Shown in pieces: positions 8,505-16,382 of a stretch of 64,000 nucleotides of DNA. Within the stretch, counting starts at the first letter, position 1. Each line of letters starts with the position of its first letter. The notes below the pieces were generated by a model, which saw only the letters and a list, made by a program, of their open reading frames with translations, was not told the origin of the DNA and searched no databases. The position numbers and the translations under genes were made by a program. Source of the DNA: Clostridium formicaceticum (lineage in GTDB: Bacteria > Bacillota > Clostridia > Peptostreptococcales > Natronincolaceae); assembly GCF_001854185.1 (NCBI RefSeq), contig NZ_CP017603.1:2976001-3040000 (forward strand), in the 5' to 3' direction.

Positions 8505-8768
8505 ATGGAAAAAAAATTAACATTAAAAGAGCTAAGAAAAAAAAGAAAAGAAACTCAAGAGGCTGCAGCAAAAGGTGTAGGTATTAATAGAGCAATCTAT
8601 TCTCATTATGAAAATGGAATTAGGGTTCCGAATGTGATTGTAGCTAAACGTATCGCAGAATACTTCAAAGTCAGAGTAGAAGATATTTTTTTGCAACAAG
8701 TGATACAATATGCCACAACGAAAAGTCAGCATAAGGGTGGGGGAGGTGCTTCTTCGGTGTCTCTGTAG
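8505..8768 (+). CDS. Small XRE-family regulator (Cro-like)
   Basis: An 87-residue protein with one helix-turn-helix: LTLKELRKKRKETQEAAAKG followed by NRAIYSHYENGIRVPNVIVA and a dimerisation-like end. The C-terminal tail HKGGGGASSVSL is low complexity and may be a recent extension. AAAGGAGG is 7 bases upstream of the ATG. It is divergent from the larger XRE gene across the TTGATAC repeats, so a Cro-like role is likely. Confidence 0.82.
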   Translation: MEKKLTLKELRKKRKETQEAAAKGVGINRAIYSHYENGIRVPNVIVAKRIAEYFKVRVEDIFLQQVIQYATTKSQHKGGGGASSVSL

Positions 8769-8807
8769 GGGTGTGAGTTAGGAGGTTTAGGAGAGGAGGG
8801 GTGAAGG

Positions 8808-8984
8808 ATGGAAAAACTTAATTACAGCAGAATCAATTGGAAAGATAGAGTATTAACAGATGCAGGAGAAGTTAAGGAAGAAGGAACAGCACTTAATGCT
8901 GATAACTTGAACAGAATGGATGAAATGATTGGTAAGTTAGTAAACAGAGTCAATGAGCTAGAAGAAAAAGTTCAAAAGACATAA
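8808..8984 (+). CDS. Short phage structural-type protein
   Basis: A 58-residue protein with the pattern INWKDRVLTDAG...KEEGTALNADNLNRMDE. This resembles the N-terminal segment found on clostridial phage baseplate or tail proteins (the EGTxLNAxNLN motif). The C-terminus is a short coiled coil (LVNRVNELEEKVQK). GAGGAGGGG precedes the start. It could be a truncated tail gene or a genuine short gene, and sits between regulatory genes far from other tail genes. Confidence 0.6.
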   Translation: MEKLNYSRINWKDRVLTDAGEVKEEGTALNADNLNRMDEMIGKLVNRVNELEEKVQKT

Positions 8985-9022
8985 TTAAGAAAAAAAGGGG
9001 GTGCCTGTCTTAGAGTTAGGTT

Positions 9023-9175
9023 TTAGTTATTTTCTTCTTTAGTACAGTCACGACAAGTTGTATCAATAGTAGCTGTTGGGTAGCTACTTTCAGAAGCGAC
9101 TTCAGTACCACAAAAAGTTGTTAGTTTTGGTTCAGTATTAAAGTCTTTACTACATATTGTACATTTTACAATCAT
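9023..9175 (-). CDS. Small zinc-ribbon-like protein
   Basis: A 50-residue protein with two pairs of cysteines (CTICSKDF at 5-12 and CRDCTKEE near the end) plus one more in LTTFCGTE. This suggests a metal-binding knuckle. The start is placed at 9175, because AAGGAGG lies 6 bases upstream; a longer frame to 9205 has no such site. The partner is unknown. Small Cys-rich ORFs like this are common in phage early regions. Confidence 0.6.
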   Translation of the reverse strand: MIVKCTICSKDFNTEPKLTTFCGTEVASESSYPTATIDTTCRDCTKEENN

Positions 9176-9424
9176 AGTTGTGCCTCCTTTTTCATTAGCA
9201 GACACCCCCTATAAAAAGTTCTACAAAGAAGGTAGCAAACCTTCGAAATTCTTTCGCCAAATAACAATAACTAAAACCATTGTAAGGGGGAGTGGTGTTT
9301 CTTTGGAGCAAAAGGTAAAGCTTTAGAAAAAAGGTGGGAAAAACTAAATTGGCAAGCAGTACCACAAATACCTAGAATAGTACAACCAAGTATTTTCATA
9401 GTGTTTAATACGGGGGTGGGGGAT

Positions 9425-9619
9425 GTGAAGGTAAATATTTATATAGGAGACACAAAATTTGAAGATTTATCTCTTGAAGAACAAAATGAAGTGGGGCAGA
9501 AAATAGCTGCTGTTTTTGCAGAGATTAAATTCAATAAACTATTTCAATTAATAGAAGATAATGACCCCAGAGCAAAGGAATATTATGAGCAATTAGTAGA
9601 TTGTATCGTGAAAAATTAA
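9425..9619 (+). CDS. Small phage-associated protein
   Basis: A 64-residue acidic protein beginning VKVNIYIGDTKFEDLSLEEQ. The GTG at 9425 is chosen because GGGGGTGGGGG lies just before it. The frame is open further upstream to 9275 (GAKGKALEKRWEKLNWQAV...), but no ATG exists before 9401 and that one lacks a better site, so the upstream part may be a decayed neighbour fused in frame. Function not recognised. It forms a cluster with the next small ORFs. Confidence 0.5.
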   Translation: MKVNIYIGDTKFEDLSLEEQNEVGQKIAAVFAEIKFNKLFQLIEDNDPRAKEYYEQLVDCIVKN

Positions 9620-9631
9620 GGGGGAGAAGCG

Positions 9632-9739
9632 ATGTTTGGTAAGAAGTTAAGCGATTATTCTATAGAGGAGCTTGTCAAAGAGATTGTATGTAGAAAGCAT
9701 ACCAGTATTCTAAAAGCGGACAAGCATCAAGTATTCTAA
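9632..9739 (+). CDS. Very small phage-type ORF
   Basis: A 35-residue ORF, MFGKKLSDYSIEELVKEIVC..., preceded by GGGGGAG with good spacing. Similar KLSDYSxEELxxEI starts appear on short clostridial phage proteins. Only the first 20 residues look conserved, so it may be truncated. Function unknown. Confidence 0.45.
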   Translation: MFGKKLSDYSIEELVKEIVCRKHTSILKADKHQVF

Positions 9740-9846
9740 GTAAAAAACAATCAAAAGAGAATCAAGGAAAAGGGGCCTGCAGTAGTACTAGTAATTCGAG
9801 AGGAGGCATAGATCGTGCTGGAAGTACCTTTGAAGGGAGGTGCCCA

Positions 9847-9975
9847 ATGATTACCTTTGATAGAACACCCGTAATTAAAGGAGAGAGTATTAAAATCTAT
9901 TGTTTTACAGGGAAAGTAAAAGATTTGAAAACTTATCTTAGGGGAGAGAAAGAGAAAGCAAGAAAGATAAACTAA
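9847..9975 (+). CDS. Very small ORF in prophage early region
   Basis: A 42-residue basic protein (MITFDRTPVIKGESIKIYCF then KARKIN at the end) with GGGAGG six to ten bases upstream. No motif recognised. It lies in the same direction and spacing as other small early genes. Supported mainly by the ribosome site and frame. Confidence 0.45.
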   Translation: MITFDRTPVIKGESIKIYCFTGKVKDLKTYLRGEKEKARKIN

Positions 9976-10043
9976 TTATTTACACTATATCACTTGAGTC
10001 AAGTCTTTACCATGAACATTTATGCAGGAAGGAAGGGGAAAAC

Positions 10044-10604
10044 ATGTATAGATTTGCAAGAGAAAAGGCTGGGCTGACAAGAGAACAGGCAGCTGAGTAT
10101 TTGCCAATATGCGAAAGAACAATAGCCAAAATTGAGTATGAAGAAATAACCCCATTGCCAGCAGTAGCGGATAAAATGAATGATGTCTACGGAGTACACC
10201 ATTTAAGTATGTGGTACTGCAAAGAAGAGTGTCCTATAGGGAAGAAATACTGCTACGAAATATTAAACAATGTAGACCTATCACCTATGGCAATCCTTAC
10301 AAAGTATCGACAGGAGGCTAAAGAAGCTCAAGAAGGCTTAGACCGGTTAACTGAGCTTATGTTAAATAAAAAGGGTGAAGCAGATTGCACCAAGGAAGAG
10401 CTTGAGGAAATAAGGCATTGGGGACTTGAATTACTTGACTTAGAACATGTTATAGAAACCTTTAAGCTAAGACTTTGGGACTTTCTAAATGTCGGGGAGC
10501 TTATTAAACAGCATAATGAGAAATGTATAAGAGAAAAGTACGTCATAAAAGAAAATAACCGACCAGGGCAACTGTATCGGCTATTTAAAAAATCTTTGAT
10601 TTAA
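10044..10604 (+). CDS. XRE-family phage regulator
   Basis: A 186-residue protein. The helix-turn-helix is at the extreme N-terminus (AREKAGLTREQAAEYLPICE, then TIAKIEYEEITPLPAVADKM). A cysteine group follows (CKEECPIGKKYC, about 60-71) and then a long helical C-terminal region. GGAAGGGG precedes the ATG. This architecture is typical of phage-encoded XRE proteins of Firmicutes of unknown target. It probably controls the downstream replication genes, but no operator was identified. Confidence 0.72.
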   Translation: MYRFAREKAGLTREQAAEYLPICERTIAKIEYEEITPLPAVADKMNDVYGVHHLSMWYCKEECPIGKKYCYEILNNVDLSPMAILTKYRQEAKEAQEGLDRLTELMLNKKGEADCTKEELEEIRHWGLELLDLEHVIETFKLRLWDFLNVGELIKQHNEKCIREKYVIKENNRPGQLYRLFKKSLI

Positions 10605-10749
10605 CCTAAGTATATCATATTAAATTCAAAATGGAAAGAAAGAGGATTGTAACAGGGGTGATTACCTGATCTCTTATTTTAATAAAACTTATGGGTGAAA
10701 TGATGCAATGGGGAGTTAAGGAACTAGACACAGTTATACAAGGGGTAAA

Positions 10750-11223
10750 ATGATGAAAGAGGCATACTATTTTTCACATGACAGTAATGCAAGGAAAGAA
10801 AATAATATTATTTATGAAGAAGAAGAAAAGAAGCTGGTACCCAACGAAGATAAAAAAGGTTTGGTAGATGATAATTTCAAAAGAATAGTGCACGCCTTCA
10901 ACCAAAATATTCACCCCATTAGTCCTATGGAAGCAGAAAAACTTAGTGGTTGGCTTAATCAAATGTCAGCTGATGTAATTATTAAAGCCATCGAAGAAGC
11001 AGTTGATTATAACGCTAGGAGCATGAAGCAGATTAATACTGTCTTAAAGGATTGGTATTCCAAAGGTCTAGACACTTTAGATGCAGTTGAAGCCCACATA
11101 AGAGACAGGGCAGATAAGAATAAAAATAGGGGGGATTATTCAAGTGGAAGCTCTAATGGCAAAAATGGAAAAACGATTGAATTTGATAAGGCAAAATTCC
11201 TTTACCAAGGAGGAAGTGGCTGA
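10750..11223 (+). CDS. DnaD-domain replisome organizer, shortened
   Basis: A 157-residue protein. It begins KEAYYFSHDSNARKENN, the start of phage replisome organizers. It then jumps to a DnaD/DnaB_2 C-terminal domain (residues 45-125; AFNQNIHPISPMEAEKLSGW and AVDYNARSMKQINTVLKDWY). The winged-helix N-terminal domain expected between them is absent, so an internal deletion is likely. DnaD proteins load the helicase at a phage origin with a DnaC-like partner, the next gene, which overlaps it by 80 bases. A 20-codon ORF (10691-10753) overlaps its start. Confidence 0.72.
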   Translation: MMKEAYYFSHDSNARKENNIIYEEEEKKLVPNEDKKGLVDDNFKRIVHAFNQNIHPISPMEAEKLSGWLNQMSADVIIKAIEEAVDYNARSMKQINTVLKDWYSKGLDTLDAVEAHIRDRADKNKNRGDYSSGSSNGKNGKTIEFDKAKFLYQGGSG

Positions 11224-11923
11224 AAAAGAAGTAAAATATCAGTGTTCTATATGTCAGGATAGGGAATATATTATAGACAGGCACTCTGTAAAACCTTGCA
11301 GATGCAGAGAGACTAAAATATATCAAAGGATTCTGCAAAAATCAGGTATATCAGAAGCTTTCCAAAGAAAAACCTTCAAGAACTATGATACCAACAAAAA
11401 GCCTTTGATTATTATAAATGCTAAAAAAATGGCTATGGAGTATGTAGCTGCCTTCCAGAAAATCAGTCAACAGAAAAATAATAGCATAGCTTTTTTTGGA
11501 CAAGTAGGAGCAGCTAAAACTCATTTAAGTATTGCCATTGCTAATGAGTTGATGCGCAGAAACATTGGTGTGCTCTATATGCAGTATAGAGAAATTATTA
11601 CCCATTTGAAACAATGCATCATTGATGAAGAGTATTATCAAAGGGAAATCAGTAAATATAAGACTTGTAGCGTCCTGATGATAGATGATTTATTTAAGGG
11701 GCTCCTTAAAAAGAACAAGGTAAATGATACAGATATTAATATTATGTTTGAAATTATTAACTACAGATACTTAAAAGGTTTGCCAGTGATAGTATCTAGC
11801 GAATATGCCGTTGATAAGCTTTTAGAATTTGATGAAGCAGTTGGCAGTAGAATTATAGAAATGTCTAGGGGTAAGATTGTGGAATTTGAAGGGATTGAAC
11901 TAAATCATAGGTTAGTAATTTAG
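11144..11923 (+). CDS. DnaC/IstB-like AAA+ helicase loader
   Basis: A 259-residue ATPase. A Cys cluster (CSICQDREY and CRCRE, residues 34-52) is followed by Walker A FFGQVGAAKTHLSIAIANEL (about 118-137) and Walker B SVLMIDDLFKG. The usual GSGKT is GAAKT here, losing the glycine before lysine, which may weaken nucleotide binding. GTG start with AGGGGGG ten bases upstream. It overlaps dnaD out of frame, as in phage dnaD-dnaC pairs. It loads replicative helicase in intact phages; activity here is uncertain. Confidence 0.82.
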   Translation: MEALMAKMEKRLNLIRQNSFTKEEVAEKEVKYQCSICQDREYIIDRHSVKPCRCRETKIYQRILQKSGISEAFQRKTFKNYDTNKKPLIIINAKKMAMEYVAAFQKISQQKNNSIAFFGQVGAAKTHLSIAIANELMRRNIGVLYMQYREIITHLKQCIIDEEYYQREISKYKTCSVLMIDDLFKGLLKKNKVNDTDINIMFEIINYRYLKGLPVIVSSEYAVDKLLEFDEAVGSRIIEMSRGKIVEFEGIELNHRLVI

Positions 11924-11933
11924 GAGGGATCAC

Positions 11934-12074
11934 ATGGATAAATTAGCATGGAATCTAGCTGGCTTAGCATCTGAAGTAATACTAAGTGGGAGAAAATTAT
12001 CAGAAGTGATGGAAGATGTGAAGTTTATCTATAGAGAGTTGCAAGAAAGCATGGAGGGGGGCTACAATGATTAA
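11934..12074 (+). CDS. Small helical phage ORF
   Basis: A 46-residue protein (MDKLAWNLAGLASEVILSGR, then KLSEVMEDVKFIYRELQE). TAGGAGG precedes it and the stop overlaps the next ATG by 8 bases, a sign of coupling with the MazG-like gene. No known fold recognised. Confidence 0.55.
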   Translation: MDKLAWNLAGLASEVILSGRKLSEVMEDVKFIYRELQESMEGGYND

Positions 12075-12402
12075 TATTAAAATGCCGGTGTTAAAAAAGG
12101 ATCATGAGTGGAATGAGCATCTAAAGAAACTCAGAGAAGAGTCTTATGAGCTTAGAACTGCAGTTCAAATGCTAGATTACTCTGAGAAATGCAAAGATAA
12201 AAACACTTTGAAGGACGAAGGAGCGGCGGCAGCCTGTGTGTTGAGTGAAGTTCTTGATGTAATGCAAGTTTGTATAGGAATCATAGAAAAGTTATTAGAA
12301 AAATATCCAACAATGTTGAAAAATGCAGTAATGATACATATTGAAAAACTATATCAGCGCGGTTGGAAATTTAGAAAATGGATTCAGATTGAAGAGGAAT
12401 AG
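12067..12402 (+). CDS. MazG-like phage protein
   Basis: A 111-residue all-helical protein with the EXXE...EXXD layout of MazG-type NTP pyrophosphohydrolases: REESYELRTAV (about residues 22-32) and VLSEVLDVMQVCIGIIEK (about 58-75). These acidic residues would bind magnesium. Phage members hydrolyse or sense nucleotides. GGAGGGGG sits before the ATG. Translation overlaps the previous ORF. Assignment rests on pattern only, with no complete motif comparison. Confidence 0.6.
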   Translation: MINIKMPVLKKDHEWNEHLKKLREESYELRTAVQMLDYSEKCKDKNTLKDEGAAAACVLSEVLDVMQVCIGIIEKLLEKYPTMLKNAVMIHIEKLYQRGWKFRKWIQIEEE

Positions 12403-12428
12403 GAGGAAAATCATGATTGACTGAGGTG

Positions 12429-12557
12429 ATGGAAGAAGTTAAATCAGCAAAGAGGGCTTTATTGGGTTATCTTGATGGCTTGGAAGTGAGGTTTAGATGC
12501 TATGAAGCAAGCTCTAATGAACTAAATAAAAATGGTACAATATTAAATTGTACCTAA
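12429..12557 (+). CDS. Possible 42-residue ORF
   Basis: Frame MMEEVKSAKRALLGYLDGLE... after a short ATG-ATT-GAC-TGA start. The ribosome site (GAGG, close to the ATG) is weak. A strong AGGAGG upstream instead serves the ATG that stops after three codons, so this may be one gene broken near its start. Low support. Confidence 0.3.
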   Translation: MEEVKSAKRALLGYLDGLEVRFRCYEASSNELNKNGTILNCT

Positions 12558-12561
12558 AGAA

Positions 12562-12888
12562 CTAATCTTCCTTACTATGACGATTTGTATAGGTTTCAAA
12601 GGCCTCAAGGACGATTAATAAGGATTGACAGATAACTTTCCAAATTAAAATGGAGATAACTAGAACACCTGCTCCAACCAAGATCCCAAGCATGATATTA
12701 GGCCCAGACGTGAAAGTGACAAACCCAGGGGTTTCAGCTGGAACTTGATAATCTGCAGGAAACAAAATGGCAAAGTATCTTCCTAACCAAAAGGCTGGGA
12801 AAAGCAGAGGAGCTATGCCAACAGAAAAAATTCTTTCCATTAGATTAAAGGCAGAATCTCTTTTAAAAGTTAGAAGTTTATCAGACAT
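12562..12888 (-). CDS. DUF4282-like membrane protein
   Basis: A 108-residue protein with two hydrophobic segments (about 22-45, IFSVGIAPLLFPAFWLGRYF, and 66-90, MLGILVGAGVLVISILIWKV) separated by an outside loop. The order soluble N-terminus, two helices, then SLLIVLEAFE resembles DUF4282 proteins, whose function is unknown. It is opposite in orientation to the phage early genes. It lies downstream of a tiny hydrophobic ORF on the same strand. It may be a lysogenic-conversion or immunity-type gene, which is inference. Confidence 0.5.
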   Translation of the reverse strand: MSDKLLTFKRDSAFNLMERIFSVGIAPLLFPAFWLGRYFAILFPADYQVPAETPGFVTFTSGPNIMLGILVGAGVLVISILIWKVICQSLLIVLEAFETYTNRHSKED

Positions 12889-12969
12889 AAAACACCCCCA
12901 AACCAGTGAAGATTATAATAATAGTACCATGGAAAAAACTTACAGTCAAACTATAATATATCACACATG

Positions 12970-13080
12970 CTATAAGTTTTTCAGTAAATATCTTTTGACG
13001 ATTTGCCAAAGAAAGCATGCCAAAAGATTAAGTGCAAGATTAAGTAGAAAATTAAGTAAAGGATTCATAAGTAACTTCAT
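12970..13080 (-). CDS. Small hydrophobic peptide
   Basis: A 36-residue ORF beginning MKLLMNPLLNFLLNLALNLL, mainly one membrane-spanning helix with a basic end (VKRYLLKNL). AAAGGGG lies 7 bases before the ATG at 13080. It reads on the same strand as the DUF4282-like gene 80 bases on. Size and shape are like a type I toxin or phage membrane peptide. No antitoxin RNA can be shown. Confidence 0.45.
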   Translation of the reverse strand: MKLLMNPLLNFLLNLALNLLACFLWQIVKRYLLKNL

Positions 13081-13476
13081 AAAATCGCCCCTTTCAAAGA
13101 ATTAATTAGTACAATTGACTTTTCTTCAACTGAGTCAACAGAAACATCTAGCACTGGGCAGCCTATTGTTTTCATGATTTAGTAATATGAACTAAATACA
13201 TGCTTTCTAATGTTTTAGAAGTTCTAGAAACTGATTTGACTTTAAACAATTTACTATCATTTAGGGTTATAAAATATGGGTGGGGAAACATAGAATGAAG
13301 GTAGGCAAAATTATAGGATTTAATCAATAAAAAATTGTAGTAATATTTGAACTTACAGTAATCAGAAGTATTAGGCAGGTTAGTAAGTGCATTATAGATT
13401 TTATGAAAAAAAGCAGATAAAGAAAGCACCATGATGAAAAAACAAACGGGTAATATAACAATTAAGGAGGGACCTC
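13081..13476. other. Intergenic, no convincing gene
   Basis: An 86-codon minus-strand frame at 13172-13432 has no ribosome site and poor composition, so it is not called. AAGGAGGGA near 13467 belongs to the next gene. I see no repeat or strong terminator here. Confidence 0.6.
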
Positions 13477-13659
13477 ATGAGGGAAATAGAATTTGGAAAA
13501 AAGGAAATGTTACAGCACCAAATAAGTGAATTTGTTAAGTCAGTACTGAGCATGGCTGAAACTGAGGGTAAATTAGATCACATAAATATTGAAATAAGTA
13601 ACCATAATGGAAATCTTCAGATGGATTATACTTTAAGAGATAGAAAAAAAGCATATTAG
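13477..13659 (+). CDS. Small phage-type protein
   Basis: A 60-residue protein beginning MREIEFGKKEMLQHQISEFV with GGAGGG at good spacing. No motif with known function. The downstream bases read, in the shifted frame, RKKHIRVLLDIQRTLLGDTY before a stop. A frameshift at the A-run near 13645 may therefore have changed its C-terminus. Confidence 0.5.
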   Translation: MREIEFGKKEMLQHQISEFVKSVLSMAETEGKLDHINIEISNHNGNLQMDYTLRDRKKAY

Positions 13660-13941
13660 AGTCCTACTGGACATCCAGCGGACACTACTGGGCGATACAT
13701 ACTGGTAGTGTCTTTGTTTTTTACGAATGAAGTAAGGGTATAGGGTCAACACTGGTAAAAGTAATAGAAAATATATTTCTAATGATATTACTAAGGTAAT
13801 AAATGATAAGCATTGTAATGCCTCAGATAAGCTCAAAGAGTTTATACAAAAAGAATTATAATTACTCAAAGAAAGTTTTTTAACAGTGGGCTATGGAGCT
13901 CTTTTTTTATGGCGTTAATTTTGAAATAGTAGGTGGTGTCA
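13660..13941 (+). other. Decayed phage coding remnants
   Basis: An open frame without a start (about 13748-13861) encodes SNDITKVINDKHCNASDKLK followed by EFIQKEL. It looks like a piece of a former gene. No complete gene is visible. Confidence 0.35.
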
Positions 13942-14506
13942 ATGAATACAGTTGAGCCCATCAGGGATATAGATGTGGTATATGATATTGCTGAATACCT
14001 TAGAGTACGAAATCAGAGAGACTATGTGATGTGGATGTTTGGAATTCATACTGGATTAAAAATCTCTGATATTTTGAAACTGAGGGTAAGAGATGTAAAA
14101 GACAAAGAGTTTATCTATTTGAGGGAAAAGAAAAAAAGAAAGAAAGATTATTTTACATTATGATTTAAGGCAAATCATAAATGAGTATATTCATGATAAA
14201 GAAAACTACGAGTATCTTTTCAAGTCACGGAAAGGAACAAACCAACCAATAAGTGCAGTACAGGCATGGAGGATAATTAAGGGTGCAGCAAAAGTTTTTC
14301 TCATAGAATGTGTTGCAACACATTCTATGAGAAAAACCTACGGATATATTATTTATATCTTATCAGAGAAAGATCCTGTAGCAGTAAAAGAAGCTCTTAA
14401 TCAAGGGGATGTTTCATCAGCTTTAAGATATATTGGAGTGAGACAGGATATGGTTGATAAGCATGTGAAGAAATTAGGGGACTATATAAGTCAAAAGCGG
14501 AAGTAA
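13942..14506 (+). pseudogene. Phage-type tyrosine recombinase, frameshifted
   Basis: The first frame (13942-14163) encodes the start of a short tyrosine recombinase with MFGIHTGLKISDILKLRVRD. After an A-rich run near 14130 the protein continues in the +1 frame with IINEYIHDKENYEYLFKSRK, the HSMRKTYGY box and LRYIGVRQDMVD, which carries the likely nucleophile Tyr. The first catalytic Arg (HTGLR in relatives) is Lys. The shift and this substitution suggest a dead gene. GTAGGTGG precedes the ATG. Such proteins excise or resolve phage genomes. Confidence 0.8.
14295..14336. repeat. 42-bp perfect palindrome inside the integrase pseudogene
   Basis: Arms 14295-14315 and 14316-14336 are exact reverse complements with no spacer; the centre is GTTG|CAAC. 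The right arm encodes the conserved HSMRK catalytic box, so the left arm probably was rewritten to match it. Confidence 0.95.
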
Positions 14507-14751
14507 TTTCTTCTTATGCCTTTAATGTAATAAAAAAAGGTGACATTACATTGGCTGATAAAAATAATAGATATATAAGTAGCAAAAAATATTTGCGAAT
14601 GTAAAAATATCACTGTTTTATTACATTCAAATAAGAAAAAAGAGCGGGTTCTTCTGAAAAAGACGAAAACCAGTGGGTATTCTCGACCCCAAAATCCGTC
14701 TGGATTCAAAAAATTTTTATTTGCCATTTCCACTACCAATAAGGTGATTTT

Positions 14752-15828
14752 ATGAATGAAATAAACACTAAAAAAATTGAATCCGTTGACAGTGTAACTG
14801 TATCCAGTGGTGTACTTGCTGATCTTTTTAGCTTGACCGATAAAAGAGTAAGGCAGCTAAGTGAAGAGGGTATTTTGGTTAAAGTTAAAAGAGGGAGATA
14901 CAGTTTAGCTGATAGTGTAAAAAACTATATTATTCATATCAAGACAAACCAAGATATACAAGACAGTAAAAATGAAGCTGAACTAGATCTAGAAAAGGAA
15001 AAAGCTCTTCATGAAAAAACCAAAAGAGAAATTACTGAATTAAAGCTTGCTGCCATGAGGGGTGAGATGCATCATTCATAAGATGTTAAAAGAGTGATGA
15101 ATGATGTGCTAACTTCTTTTGGAAGTAAAATTTTAGCTATGGCTTCAAAGCCGGCTCCAGCACTGATCGCTAGAGACGATATAGGGATAATTCAAGAGCT
15201 TATTAAAAAAGAATGTTTTGAAGTGTTGGATGAGCTGTCTAGTTATGATCCAGCAGCTTTTTACGGTGAAGATTATATTGATGTATGTGATGATATGGAT
15301 ATAGAAGTACAGGGTAATAGAGGTGATAAAAAAGAATTTAAAGATTCTAAAATAAAAGGTACAGAAGCGTTAAAGACTTTTATCAACACTTATCTAGGAG
15401 AGAACTGGGAAGACCTAGAAGGAGAAGTGAATGATGAGGAAGCTTTAATCAAGCGTAGAGAAAGATATGGATGCCCAGTTCCAGAAAGTGTATTAATGCT
15501 TACAGCTGGCATAACAGGTGTAGAACAGGGTTATGGTTTATTACAAACTATAAATGGTCATGGTGTCAGGACTGCAAATGAAGGAGAGTGTATTATAGGT
15601 GTTACAAGTGCAACAGCAGGAGTAATACTTGGAGACACGCTTTTTTCATGGCAAGGTAGATGGCTAAAAGACGAATGGGGTGCTTACATCTATGAAACTG
15701 TTATTGATGAGGATACAGGAGAAAAAATAGAAGTGCCTAAAGAAAATCCTGATTGGAATCCCGAAATAGAGCAACAATCAAGATTAGAAAGACCTGATGA
15801 ATGGACGATTGTAGGGTTAGTAGTATAG
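14752..15828 (+). pseudogene. Terminase small/large and tail-peptidase chimera
   Basis: A single frame with one stop (TAA at 15079-15081). The first 109 codons resemble a Nu1-type terminase small subunit: a helix-turn-helix (VLADLFSLTDKRVRQLSEEG), then ITELKLAAMRGEMHHS. The frame continues past the stop with DVKRVMNDVLTSFGSKILAM, the expected C-terminus. Next comes a GpA-type large-terminase piece (LKTFINTYLGENWEDLEGEV, RYGCPVPESVLMLTAGITGV). Last is a segment like the Peptidase_G2 self-cleaving domain of tail spikes (LFSWQGRWLKDEWGAYIYET, NPDWNPEIEQQSRLERPDEW). Deletions have joined late genes in frame. AAGGTG precedes the ATG. Confidence 0.72.
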
Positions 15829-16021
15829 AAATCAACAGAACCTACGAACTTATAGGTTATGAAAATTACACAAGAGTACGATTCACAAAAAGGATATAAG
15901 ATAGGATTTTGTCTGTTGAAGTAAGACACGTAAGGAAATTTATACGACATAAACATGCTAGAAAAGCGTGTTATTTTTATGCGCTAAAAACGATCCTTTA
16001 ACTTCAGAAAGTAGGTGGGCT

Positions 16022-16224
16022 ATGGAAAATGAGGTTATCAAAATGCTGGTAGGTTAAGGGTATTTGCTATACTCTTTGGTTATTTGCTTTTTTATGTATT
16101 AAAAGAAAACAGTAAAAGAGAAACAAAGTATCAAGAGATTATTCAAGACTTAAGTGGTAGATTTAACATCATTGAAGATGTACAAAAGGATGTTAAAGAA
16201 ATCAAGAACAAAGTTTTCAGATAA
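16022..16224 (+). pseudogene. BhlA/UviB-type holin-like protein, frameshifted
   Basis: [11 protein letters not shown] then a stop. In the next frame it continues [20 protein letters not shown] and [20 protein letters not shown]. That is the BhlA/UviB pattern, with one N-terminal membrane helix followed by a charged coil. A missing G in the AAGGGTATTT stretch would explain the shift. GTAGGTGGG precedes the ATG. The family acts as a phage or bacteriocin holin. The location after the terminase/tail remnant fits a lysis module. Confidence 0.7.
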
Positions 16225-16382
16225 GGGGCAGTAAATTATAGAAAAGATAATTATCCCATCCTAAATTCAATTGCATAATTACTAATTTAAAAAGATTTTA
16301 AGGAAATAATAATCATATAGTGATTATCTATTCAACTTATGAATAATTGTAGATTTATACCTTACAGAAAGGATGGGAAAAG

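Noticed and set aside
13172-13432. 86-codon minus-strand frame
   Set aside because: No ribosome site, unusual composition and no recognisable motif.
14100-14165. Programmed frameshift in the integrase
   Set aside because: The shift is +1 and the A-run does not give a standard -1 slippery heptamer; the catalytic Arg is also changed, so a mutation is more likely.
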